From contig DDSQ01000196.1 of NCBI GenBank assembly GCA_002343845.1, forward strand, positions 22,359-62,311: a stretch of 39,953 nt of DNA, read 5' to 3'. Position numbers and translations under genes: made by a program. The stretch comes from Planctomycetes bacterium UBA2386. GTDB lineage: Bacteria > Planctomycetota > UBA1135 > UBA2386. Below the pieces are notes generated by a model. That model worked only from the letters and a program-made list of their open reading frames with translations. It had not been told where the DNA came from and did no database searches. Shown here in pieces: positions 33,701 through 39,953 of this stretch; position 1 is the first letter of the stretch; the number at the start of each line of letters is the position of its first letter.

Positions 33701-33898
33701 GTGGGCAGCGCCGGCGAACGTGCCACCGACGACCACATCGCCGTTCGGCAGGACCAGTGTCGCGGAACCCCAACCGTTGATTCCGGGATACGCCTCACCA
33801 GGAAGCCACAACGTGCACTGAGCAACGGCATTGCCAGGGAGGAGGGCCGACGCCATCAAGGCGCAGAGGACAGAGGTGGCCAACGCAGGATTTCGCAT
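30737..33898 (-). CDS. Large secreted protein with 14 propeller-like repeats
   Basis: 1053 residues with a signal peptide (ATSVLCALMASALLPGNAVAQ). Residues about 35-700 hold about 14 repeats of about 47 residues with consensus LPNGDxVVGGxFxxAGGxPAxxIARWNGTxWxPLGxG. They resemble delta-60 or Kelch-type blades, though one (about the ninth) is degenerate and the last is short. A beta domain without a recognised family follows (about 710-940: HFDFSGATYAVSHQPG and YVTWQSIQAYGQPSQTATFQ), then the same C-terminal module as in the two neighbouring secreted proteins. The gene has visibly lower GC than its surroundings. It lies 86 bp downstream of the kinase-FGE gene on the same strand. Likely a large surface or extracellular protein; function unknown. 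Confidence 0.82.
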   Translation of the reverse strand: MRNPALATSVLCALMASALLPGNAVAQCTLWLPGEAYPGINGWGSATLVLPNGDVVVGGTFAGAAHATRDIARWDGTAWHGLGTGFDGYGCYALALAPNGDLIAGGNFLNAGNAVCNKLARWNGFWWASVGGGVDPNGHVNTVLSLPNGDLMVGGYLTMAGTLPVSNLALWNGTSWSSMGLGADDWVYKLALMPNGDVIAAGRFTSMNGQLANRVARWNGSSWAPLGTGLDNDVVDAIVLPNGDLVVCGAFTTAGGQPAPGLARWDGVNWSAFGGAANGYISCLGLHQGQLVVGGQFPSIGGVPAVNIARWTGTTWTPFGSGIGAGGFGDGVLEIASLPSGSLMAVGNFGSAGGSPARSVALWNGTSWQPTGTGCDGEIKKLVRTNTGYVAIGDFQSIGGIAAPGGARHDGSGWTSFPAQGFNDLGVLPNGDLVATGFSSFYRYSWSGSWVQIPTTLTVSPWFGATISKLVVMPNGDVVVGGSFTSVNGVACNHVARWNGSAWAPLGSGLNYVPMGSPFTPPRVDAMAVMSNGDLIVAGRFNQAGGNPANGIARWNGTTWAPLGPGITDVMCMTGLANGDLVVGGWFTSPGSLIARWNGTAWSPLGSGIQADPGSHVKAVVELGNGHLIVGGEFSAAGGLPANKTARWDGSSWHPMGNGVQGVGYPGVVNTLLALQPDRVVVGGLFVTADQQPSSNLAQWGCPATGGGTLALATSFGSGCGQVTEIAYEHFPNQALWDLDQSTLHFDFSGATYAVSHQPGAPAFHTPTSAPLALTDDQVSGAIVLPFAVPAPFGSFQQIYVSSNGRVFSAAPPPNGYVAYYGAVSHLLYDAQFCPLFGDWDPSTGSGSGSIHCDIDASAQVVYVTWQSIQAYGQPSQTATFQLAIAATGDIEYRYVSCPSLWYEHLVGTNLGVIAPDPGSSDLSAQSLVLGAARPPLQHQALSRPIAGTSVVLQTGITPPACSLGATVLAFTGPPGGLPLDFLGMPNCRQYVDMVAVLYWVPSANTGQITLPIPPGPTFLGVQVLSQSLALDPGYNALGVIVSNGLDLRIGNT
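31800..33790 (-). repeat. Tandem coding repeat array, unit about 140-150 bp
   Basis: DNA-level counterpart of the 14 protein repeats. The most conserved segment, coding ARWNGTxW, recurs on the plus strand as variants of CCGTTCCAGCGGGC near 33672, 33529, 33382, 33242, 33100, 32961, 32803, 32400, 32231, 32103 and 31952. Units differ enough that the array looks old or under selection rather than freshly duplicated. Confidence 0.75.
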
Positions 33899-33984
33899 GG
33901 TCGTGACGAGTAGGGAGGTAGGGGGAAGTGGCGCTGGACCTGGGTGTCCCCGATGTCGCCCACCTTACGTGCTTGCTCGGATTC

Positions 33985-36642
33985 TCACCGGCCGGTGATC
34001 GCCCGGGCAGCGCGGCAGCCGCGTTCGTGCGACGGCGCGTCGATCTGTTCCTTTGCCGGCCACCACGACATCGCTTCCCGGGCTGTGCCGGTGAACGACC
34101 CGCCCCGGATGCCACGCTGGGACTCCAACCCGGGGGTCTGCTCGCCGTCGCCGGGAGCGAAGCTGCGGTCCGGCGCAACGCTGCCGTCCCGGCACCACTC
34201 CCGCACGTTGCCGTGCATTTCGTGGAGGCCGAATGCATTGGCCGGAAACGACCCGACTGAGGCGTGGATCACGAAGCCGTCGTCGTCGTCGAACGGCTCG
34301 GCCGGCCAGTTGTAGCCGCCGGCCGCCACCACTTCCTTGGCATGGCCGTCGAGCAGATTGACTCGGCCGGCCAGGGCGGAGACCGCATCGCCCCACGCCC
34401 AGGACCACGACGAACCGGCGCGGCACCCGTGCTCCCACTGGGCTTCGGTCGGCAGGACCAGCCCATGCCGACGCAGCAGCGCATCGCACGCGGTCCACGG
34501 CACGTATTCGACGGGATGCGCCAGCGTCACTCCCGTGGCGCGCGGTTCGGGCTGCGCGCCGAGCGCGTAGAAGCACGACCATGGACGCCCGGCGAGGCGC
34601 TGCCATTGACCCTGCGTCAGTTCGTGGCGGGCCAGGAAGAACGGCGCCAACTCGACGCGGTAGACGTCGACCTCTGGCGGGCAATCGGCGACGAAGTGGG
34701 GCGCCGCCTGGTCCTTGCCCTGGGCTCCGAACCACGTCGTGCCGCCGGGCAACAACACGAACACGATGCCAGTCGTCTCGTCGACGGCGAACGTCCCGTC
34801 GTCGCGTCGTCGCGGCAGCGGCAGATCGATCGGGTCGCGTCCACTCGTTGCGTCCCACGCCGAACGCAAGTCGTAGAACTCCCAGAGACCGGTCGCCGGG
34901 TTCATGCCCAGCGGCACCAGGCCCTCTTGCGGGGTCAGGTCGAACGGGCTCGCGGCGTAGAGCCGGCTCGCCGTGACTCCGTCGGCGGCGCGGATCGCGG
35001 CCCTGGCGGCCTCCCAGGTCGCCGGCGCGTTCGGATGGGCCGCGGTCGCGGCGGCGATCCGTGCGGCCCAATGTTCGGCGCGGGTCACTTCGGCGACCGT
35101 GGTCGCTTCGAACGTCGCCAGTTCGGTGAGGTGCCGCTGCAGCGCTTCGACCAGGAAGGCCCGCGTTCCCGGGGCCAGGTCGGCGTCGTCCGGCAACTCG
35201 GCCAATGCGGTCTCCACGATCGTGCGCGCGGCGAGCAGCGGCTGTGCGTGTTCCGAACGCCACGACCGCAGCGCTGCCAGATGCGCGCTGTCGGCCGGGT
35301 AGATCTGCTCGGCCCGCCGGCGCGCATCGTGCAGCAACTCGACGTTCGCCAGCAGGTCGAAGCGTCGTTGGCTGAGTCGCAGATCGGTCAGGGCCGATGC
35401 CGTCTGGTACCAGCCGGTCAATACCGCGATCACGATGGCGGCGAGGGCAGACAGCTGCAGGCGATGCCGGCGCACGAATTTGCGCAGGCGGTACCAGCGG
35501 GTCGGTGGCCCGGCGAGGGTCGGCAGCCCGTCGAGATACCGCTGCAGGTCGTCGGCCAGCGCGCTCGCCGACGAGTAGCGCAGTTCCGGGTCCTTGGCCA
35601 TCGCGCGCAGCACGATCCAGTCGAGGTCACCGCGCAGTTCGCGCTGCAGCGCGGTCACCGAGCGCCGGCGGCGCGCAGCGATGGTCCCGGCCAGGGAGCC
35701 GAGGCGGCCGATTGCCGTGCTCGGGCGTTGCAGGTCGAGGTCGTCGGCCCGCAGCCGGCGCGAGCGAAGGTCATTGCGCGCCATGCTCGGATCGGCGAAC
35801 GGCAGCGTGCCGCAGATCAGTTCGTAGAGCATCGCCCCGAGTGACCAGACGTCGGTGCGAGTGTCGATGGCTGCGCCATCGCCGCGGGCCTGCTCCGGAG
35901 ACATGTACTCGGGTGTGCCGAGCAGCACGCCGATCTCTGTTCGATCGCCGCCGGTGTCCTCCCTCGCCACGGCGCGCGCGATGCCGAAGTCGATGATCTT
36001 GGCGCGCCCTTCGCCGTCCTGGTCGACGACCAAGACGTTGCCGGGCTTGAGATCACGGTGGATGACTCCCTTCTGGTGGGCGTGCTGCACGCCCCGGCAC
36101 ACCTGCAGGAACAGGCGCAACCGGTCCGCCACGGGAAGCTGCCGGGCGTCGCAGTAGCGATCGAGCGGCTGGCCGGGGACCAGTTCCATGGCGAAGAACG
36201 GTTGCCCCTGCGCGGTCGTGCCGCAGTCGAACACCTTGGCGATCGCGTCGTGGTCCATGACCGCCAGCGCCTGACGTTCGCGTTCGAAGCGAGCCGCGAC
36301 CGCTCGGCTGTCGATCTCGGCGCGGATCACCTTGATGGCGACGTGGCGGTGCAGTGGCACCAGCTGTTCGGCTTCGTAGACGACTCCCATGCCGCCCTCG
36401 CCGATGCAGCGGTCGATGCGGTAGCCGCGGATCGTCACGTTGGCGGTAGCCGCAGCCGGTTGCATGCGCCGATGCGCTGCCAGGTGGGCCGCGATGGCCT
36501 CCCGGTGGGGGCCGGCTCGCTCGAGCAGTGCTGCGAGATCGGCATCGATGCGCTTCGGGTCGCCGAACAAGATCGCCAGCAGCGCGTCCTGCAGCGCGGC
36601 GGGCAGCTTCGGCGGATCCGGCGGGGCGTCGTTCGGGTTCAC
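33985..36642 (-). CDS. Transmembrane Ser/Thr kinase fused to an FGE-sulfatase-fold domain
   Basis: 885 residues from GTG 36642. Kinase domain about 72-345 with intact motifs: GEGGMGVVYEAE (about 80), lysine in VAIKVI (about 104), HRDLKPGN (about 194), DFGIARAV (about 217) and GTPEYMSPEQ. One membrane helix follows (about 397-415: LSALAAIVIAVLTGWYQ), then a helical linker to about 600. The end, about 625-883, is an FGE-sulfatase (SUMF1/C-type-lectin-like) domain: LPGGTTWFGAQGKDQAAPHF, LARHELTQGQWQRLAG, LPTEAQWEHGCRAGSSW, NAFGLHEMHGNVREWC and RGIRGGSF. The region that carries the two catalytic cysteines in true FGE enzymes lacks them (SWWPAKEQ; the end reads GCRAAR). It is therefore more likely a binding sensor than an enzyme. 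It follows the ECF sigma gene by 92 bp. Confidence 0.92.
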   Translation of the reverse strand: MNPNDAPPDPPKLPAALQDALLAILFGDPKRIDADLAALLERAGPHREAIAAHLAAHRRMQPAAATANVTIRGYRIDRCIGEGGMGVVYEAEQLVPLHRHVAIKVIRAEIDSRAVAARFERERQALAVMDHDAIAKVFDCGTTAQGQPFFAMELVPGQPLDRYCDARQLPVADRLRLFLQVCRGVQHAHQKGVIHRDLKPGNVLVVDQDGEGRAKIIDFGIARAVAREDTGGDRTEIGVLLGTPEYMSPEQARGDGAAIDTRTDVWSLGAMLYELICGTLPFADPSMARNDLRSRRLRADDLDLQRPSTAIGRLGSLAGTIAARRRRSVTALQRELRGDLDWIVLRAMAKDPELRYSSASALADDLQRYLDGLPTLAGPPTRWYRLRKFVRRHRLQLSALAAIVIAVLTGWYQTASALTDLRLSQRRFDLLANVELLHDARRRAEQIYPADSAHLAALRSWRSEHAQPLLAARTIVETALAELPDDADLAPGTRAFLVEALQRHLTELATFEATTVAEVTRAEHWAARIAAATAAHPNAPATWEAARAAIRAADGVTASRLYAASPFDLTPQEGLVPLGMNPATGLWEFYDLRSAWDATSGRDPIDLPLPRRRDDGTFAVDETTGIVFVLLPGGTTWFGAQGKDQAAPHFVADCPPEVDVYRVELAPFFLARHELTQGQWQRLAGRPWSCFYALGAQPEPRATGVTLAHPVEYVPWTACDALLRRHGLVLPTEAQWEHGCRAGSSWSWAWGDAVSALAGRVNLLDGHAKEVVAAGGYNWPAEPFDDDDGFVIHASVGSFPANAFGLHEMHGNVREWCRDGSVAPDRSFAPGDGEQTPGLESQRGIRGGSFTGTAREAMSWWPAKEQIDAPSHERGCRAARAITGR

Positions 36643-36734
36643 GGTGGCGATCGGCGGTGACGAGGAGGCGATTGGACCAGGGTGTTGGTGGTGCGTCGTT
36701 CCTTACGGCCGGCGGGCGCCCCGGCGTGGTGGCA

Positions 36735-37439
36735 TCAGGTCGGCTCCTGGTCGGCGTCTGCCGGCAGTAGTCCAGGGCGGTGCGAGCCGAGTGCGGTGAG
36801 CAGCAACCCGAGCTCGTCGCGGAGGTCGTTGGAGTTGCCCACCGTGGTGGCGACTTCTGCCTCGACGTGGTTCCGCAGCCTGGCCCGTGCGCGGAACAGC
36901 AGCTGGTGCACGGCATTCGGCAGGCAACCCAGTCGCTCCGCGATCTCGGTGCCGCGCAGTCGTTCTCCCGCTTCGCCGATCCGAGCGCCGAGGCCGTAGA
37001 ACCAGCGCACCGCTTTGGCTTCGTCGACGTGGTCTGCCTCGAGCCGGGCCAGCGCCAGCTGCAGGATCTGCTCGCCCCACAGGGCAAGGTCCTGGTCTCG
37101 TTCCTCCGGCGCTGCGATGTCGCCCTTCAGCGGGGCGGCGGGCGGCTGTTGGTCGCGCAACCAGGCGAGGCCGTAGTTTCGCGTCACGCCGGCGAGGAAC
37201 GAACGGAACCGGCCGTCGCGGTCGGCGCGGTCGATGGCCCGGGTGCGGAACAGGTAGCCCCAGAACTCCGCGAGGGCGTCCTCGACTTCGTCGCGCCGCA
37301 AGCCCACGCGTACGAGCACGGCGCTGATGTACGCGCGGTAACGGTCGACGAACCAGGACCACGCGGCGGCTGCGTCGGCGCCGCGCAGGTTCTCGAGCAT
37401 GCTCCAGCGGGTCGGATACTCGCGCGGATCGGGCGGCAT
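36735..37439 (-). CDS. ECF-type RNA polymerase sigma factor (second copy)
   Basis: About 234 residues from ATG 37439; the longer frame upstream is not needed because AAAGGA lies 3 nt before this ATG. Region 2 about 20-95 (WSWFVDRYRAYISAVLVRVG, EDALAEFWGYLF) and region 4 about 140-200 (RGTEIAERLGCLPNAVHQLL then FRARARLRNHVEAEV). A C-terminal tail of about 35 residues after region 4 is an extra element that could be a phosphorylation or contact site. It is followed on the same strand by the kinase-FGE gene, giving the planctomycete-type sigma/kinase arrangement. Candidate promoter, operator and RBS structures lie upstream. Regulon unknown. Confidence 0.88.
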   Translation of the reverse strand: MPPDPREYPTRWSMLENLRGADAAAAWSWFVDRYRAYISAVLVRVGLRRDEVEDALAEFWGYLFRTRAIDRADRDGRFRSFLAGVTRNYGLAWLRDQQPPAAPLKGDIAAPEERDQDLALWGEQILQLALARLEADHVDEAKAVRWFYGLGARIGEAGERLRGTEIAERLGCLPNAVHQLLFRARARLRNHVEAEVATTVGNSNDLRDELGLLLTALGSHRPGLLPADADQEPT

Positions 37440-37442
37440 GGT

Positions 37443-37519
37443 TCCTTTCGCCGACGCGGCGGACGCTACGTGACGGCCACGTTGCCGTCGAGGCGGCTGT
37501 CGTCGTCGGAGCGAAAGGA
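37443..37519 (-). promoter_or_regulatory. Long-range inverted repeat overlapping the RBS of the second sigma gene
   Basis: TCCTTTCGC (37443-37451) and GCGAAAGGA (37511-37519) are perfectly complementary over 9 bp and 59 bp apart. The left arm, read on the minus strand, contains the AAAGGA Shine-Dalgarno of the sigma gene. An inner 6-bp stem GACGGC-CACGTT-GCCGTC lies at 37472-37489. In a transcript reading through from the upstream gene this could sequester the RBS. Confidence 0.35.
37463..37491 (-). promoter_or_regulatory. Candidate promoter of the second ECF sigma gene
   Basis: Minus-strand -35 TCGACG (37491-37486), 17-bp spacer, -10 TAGCGT (37468-37463). Predicted start about 37456, a leader of about 16 nt that includes the AAAGGA. 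The inner inverted repeat at 37472-37489 lies in the spacer and touches the -35, as an operator would. Confidence 0.4.
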
Positions 37520-37575
37520 CCGTGGCTCTGCGGTCGGCGCAGCGAACCGCGGCCATTCGAGCCGAGCGGGCGCGC

Positions 37576-39582
37576 CTACGCGTCCTCGTCGTCGTCGTAG
37601 GGGCTCGCGTCGCACGGCGCCCCGCCGCGCGGCTTCACGCCGGCGTCCTTCGCATGCACGTAGGTCGGATCGCCGCGTCGCGAGGGCCGCCCGTTCGCCG
37701 CGTCGCGCCGCGCTTGCAACGCCTGCTTCGGCGGGTTGCCGGGGATCAGGCACTGCGGCCCGTCGCCGATCAGGTCCTTGCGCCCCGCGTCGAGCAGCGC
37801 CTGCCGCACCACGAACCAGTTCTCCGGCTTGAAGTACTGCATCAGCGCGCGCTGCACTTCGCGGTCCTTCAGCTTCTTCACCGTCTCGACCGGCTGCATC
37901 GTCATCGGGTCGAGGCCGGTCCAGTACATGCAGGTCGCGATGTCCATCGGTGCCGGAATGAAGTCCTGCACCTGCCGCGGCCGGTAGCCGCGCTGCTTCA
38001 GGAACACCGCCAGCTCGATCATCTCCGGCACGCCGGAGCCCGGGTGCGAGGCGATGAAGTACGGGATCAGGTACTGCTCCTTGCCCGCGCGTTCGCTCGC
38101 CGCCGCGAACTTCGCCGCGAACTCGTCGAACGTCGTCGTCGACGGCTTCTTCATCAGGCCGAGGACCTTCTCGCTGGTGTGTTCGGGCGCGACCTTCAAC
38201 TGCCCGCCGACGTGGTGCTTCGCCATCACCTCGAGGTACTCGTCGTCGAAGCGCGCGAGGTCCATGCGGATGCCGGACGCCACGCGCACGGTCTTCACGC
38301 CGGGCACGGCGCGCACCTTCGCCAGCAGGTCCTTCGTCGGCCCGTGGTCGACGCCGAGCAGCTTGCACACCGTCGGATGCACGCACGAGAGCCGCCGGCA
38401 CTTCGCCTCGATCTCGGGGCGCGAGCACCGCATCTGGAACATGTTCGCGGTCGGCCCGCCGACGTCGCTGATGTGGCCGGCGAACGTCGGGTCCGCGGCC
38501 ATGCGTTCGACCTCGCGCACCACCGAACCTTGGCTGCGGCTCTGGATCGCACGGCCCTGGTGCATGGTGATCGAACAGAACGTGCAGCCGCCGAAGCACC
38601 CGCGCATCGTCGTCACCGAGTCCTTGATCATCGTGTGCGCCGGGATCGGCTCGCGATAACTCGGGTGTGGGCGCCGCGTGTAGGGCAGGTCGTAGATGCG
38701 GTCCATGCCGCGCTCGTCGAGCGCCAGGGCCGGCGGGTTGACGACCAGCAGGCGGTCGCCGTGCTTCTGCACGAGGCGCCGGCCGTTCTGCGGGTTGGTC
38801 TCGTGGTGGACGTGGCGCGTCGCGGTCGCGAACGCGACCTTGTCCGTGCTCACGGCCTCGTAGCTCGGTAGTTCGACGGTCTTGTTGTCGCACGCTGCGT
38901 CGTGCCATTCGTGTACGGGCAGCGTCTCCTTGCCGCCGAGCAGGTAGGCGACGCCGCGCAGGTCACGGCAGTCGGTGATCGGGCGGCCGGCGGCGAGGCG
39001 CTTGCACACTTCGACCAGCACGGTCTCGCCCATGCCGAAGCCGACGAGATCGGCCTTGCTGGTCGCGAGGATCGACGGCTTCACGGTCTCCGACCAGTAG
39101 TCGAAGTGGGCGACGCGCCGCAGCGACGCCTCGACGCCGCCGGCGACCACGGGCACGCCGGGGAACGCCTCGCGGCAGCGCTGCGCGTAGACGTTGGTGG
39201 CGCGGTCGGGGCGCAGTTCGATCTTGCCACCGGGCGAGTAGGCGTCGTCGTTGCGACGCTTCTTGTTCGCCGTGTAGTGGTTGATCATCGAGTCCATGTT
39301 CCCGGCGCTGACCGCGAAGCAGAGGCGGGGCCGGCCGAACTGGCGGAACGCGTCGGCGGTGGTCCACGCGGGCTGGGCGAGGATGGCGACGCGGAAGCCT
39401 TCGGCCTCGAGCACGCGGCCGAGCAGTGCTGCGGCGAACGACGGATGGTCGATGTAGGCGTCGCCCGACACGAACACGACGTCGACCTCGTTCCAGCCGC
39501 GGGCCTTGCACTCCGCCATGGTGGTGGGGAGGAAGGCGCTCGCCGGTGGCGTGCTGCAGGGGCTCGGCGCAGGGGACGGCAT
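37576..39582 (-). CDS. YgiQ-family radical SAM protein
   Basis: 668 residues, normal length for the family. An N-terminal YgiQ domain (VFVSGDAYIDHPSFAAALLG, GNMDSMINHYTANKKRRNDD) is followed by the radical SAM core with the 4Fe-4S motif CFGGCTFC (cysteines at about 329, 333, 336) in TTMRGCFGGCTFCSITMHQG. Later blocks GGQLKVAPEHTSEKVLGLMK and YLIPYFIASHPGSG also fit. The C-terminus (from about 610) is basic, then acidic, and probably disordered. YgiQ proteins are widespread but their reaction is not known. It is followed by the second ECF sigma gene on the same strand after 136 bp. The start codon is preceded by TACCAT 11 nt upstream but without a clear -35. Confidence 0.93.
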   Translation of the reverse strand: MPSPAPSPCSTPPASAFLPTTMAECKARGWNEVDVVFVSGDAYIDHPSFAAALLGRVLEAEGFRVAILAQPAWTTADAFRQFGRPRLCFAVSAGNMDSMINHYTANKKRRNDDAYSPGGKIELRPDRATNVYAQRCREAFPGVPVVAGGVEASLRRVAHFDYWSETVKPSILATSKADLVGFGMGETVLVEVCKRLAAGRPITDCRDLRGVAYLLGGKETLPVHEWHDAACDNKTVELPSYEAVSTDKVAFATATRHVHHETNPQNGRRLVQKHGDRLLVVNPPALALDERGMDRIYDLPYTRRPHPSYREPIPAHTMIKDSVTTMRGCFGGCTFCSITMHQGRAIQSRSQGSVVREVERMAADPTFAGHISDVGGPTANMFQMRCSRPEIEAKCRRLSCVHPTVCKLLGVDHGPTKDLLAKVRAVPGVKTVRVASGIRMDLARFDDEYLEVMAKHHVGGQLKVAPEHTSEKVLGLMKKPSTTTFDEFAAKFAAASERAGKEQYLIPYFIASHPGSGVPEMIELAVFLKQRGYRPRQVQDFIPAPMDIATCMYWTGLDPMTMQPVETVKKLKDREVQRALMQYFKPENWFVVRQALLDAGRKDLIGDGPQCLIPGNPPKQALQARRDAANGRPSRRGDPTYVHAKDAGVKPRGGAPCDASPYDDDEDA

Positions 39583-39661
39583 CGGGGGCGGGGATGGTAG
39601 TGGAAGGCGGGGCGTTGGTGGGGGTGGTGATGCGGTGGGTTGGGCGGCGGGGTGAGAATCT
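39583..39661. other. Short G-rich spacer with no gene
   Basis: 79-bp gap between the YgiQ start and the transposase fragment. Plus strand G-rich (GGTGGGGGTGGTGATG-like). I see only a possible TACCAT -10 for YgiQ on the minus strand (about 39594-39599). Confidence 0.4.
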
Positions 39662-39953
39662 GTGACCGCTGGCGATTGCGTGCCCCGTTACCGCCGTGCG
39701 CGATGCCGGTATGCGGGGCGGCCGGCGATCGCCGAGAGCCGGCTGCGGGAGCTGCCGGATGGTCGGGTGGCGTATTCGCTGAAGAAGCGGTGGCGTGACG
39801 GCACGACGGCGGTGGTGATGACGAAGGCGGTGCTGATGGAGCGGCTGTGTGCGCTGGTGCCGCGGCCGCGGCGGCATCTGGTGACGTACCACGGAGTGCT
39901 GGGGCCGGCGGCCGGGATCCGTCCGCAGGTGGTTCCGGCGGTGGTGGAGGAGA
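39662..39953 (+). pseudogene. 5'-truncated IS91-family (Y2) transposase remnant, cut by the right edge
   Basis: An open frame from a stop at 39653-39655 to the window end translates to a C-terminal IS91/IS801-like segment: RYAGRPAIAESRLRELPDGR, VAYSLKKRWRDGTTAVVMTK, LCALVPRPRRHLVTYHGVLG, then RPQVVP. These blocks normally follow the catalytic tyrosine region. Here fewer than 20 residues precede RYAGRP before the frame closes, and the HUH and zinc-finger parts are missing, because the YgiQ gene begins just upstream. A GTG at 39662 could serve as a start, but a functional protein is unlikely. It marks a past insertion or rearrangement at this edge. Confidence 0.65.

Noticed and set aside
31800..33790. 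Regular repeat spacing considered as a CRISPR-like array
   Set aside because: Units of about 140-150 bp are in frame, code a protein repeat and diverge between copies; no short identical repeats with unique spacers.
33985..33998. 14-bp palindrome TCACCGGCCGGTGA at the end of the kinase-FGE gene
   Set aside because: It consists of the last codons and the stop, has no loop for a hairpin and no T tract; not convincing as a terminator or operator.

Overview
The window looks like chromosomal DNA of a high-GC planctomycete (Planctomycetota), probably one of the deep marine lineages with very GC-rich genomes. I infer this from several features together: two ECF sigma factor plus Ser/Thr kinase pairs, a PA14/multi-haem c-type cytochrome next to a sorbosone-dehydrogenase-like propeller, secreted repeat proteins that end in a recurring C-terminal module, and few Shine-Dalgarno sites. 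No rRNA, tRNA, CRISPR array, prophage or complete insertion sequence was seen. Coding density is very high and no gene-free stretch reaches 300 bases.

1-5069 (all minus): a PLP aminotransferase, a PsrA-like TetR regulator with a clear promoter/operator, and an outer-membrane efflux lipoprotein cut by the left edge, preceded on the same strand by a HEAT-repeat lipoprotein and an unrecognised lipoprotein. 5213-6748 (plus): metallophosphoesterase, acyl-CoA thioesterase and GIY-YIG protein. 6904-12958 (plus): a translationally coupled trio of ECF sigma factor, transmembrane Ser/Thr kinase and membrane-anchored carboxypeptidase-regulatory-like protein. 13062-16936 (plus): a five-haem PA14 lipoprotein coupled to a secreted propeller dehydrogenase-like protein.

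16938-21351 (minus): ytxJ-type bacilliredoxin, M1 aminopeptidase, M17 leucyl aminopeptidase. 21427-26468: YCII lipoprotein, Rpn-type nuclease, rpiA, a GPH-type sugar symporter, a small membrane protein and an isoprenylcysteine-methyltransferase-like enzyme. 26577-33898: three secreted proteins (YVTN/di-haem, a small beta-rich protein, and a 14-repeat propeller-like protein of lower GC) that share a similar C-terminal module. 33985-39582 (minus): YgiQ-type radical SAM protein, a second ECF sigma factor, and a kinase fused to an FGE-sulfatase-fold domain. The right edge enters a 5'-truncated IS91-family transposase remnant.

The most notable cross-cutting signal is promoter placement. Several operon-head genes have a sigma70-like -10 hexamer exactly 6 nt before the start codon, which would put the transcription start on the first base of the start codon and make the mRNAs leaderless. 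The main candidate regulatory systems are the two sigma/kinase modules. In one the sensor is probably the carboxypeptidase-like membrane protein. In the other it is an FGE-fold domain that lacks the catalytic cysteines and is fused to the kinase.
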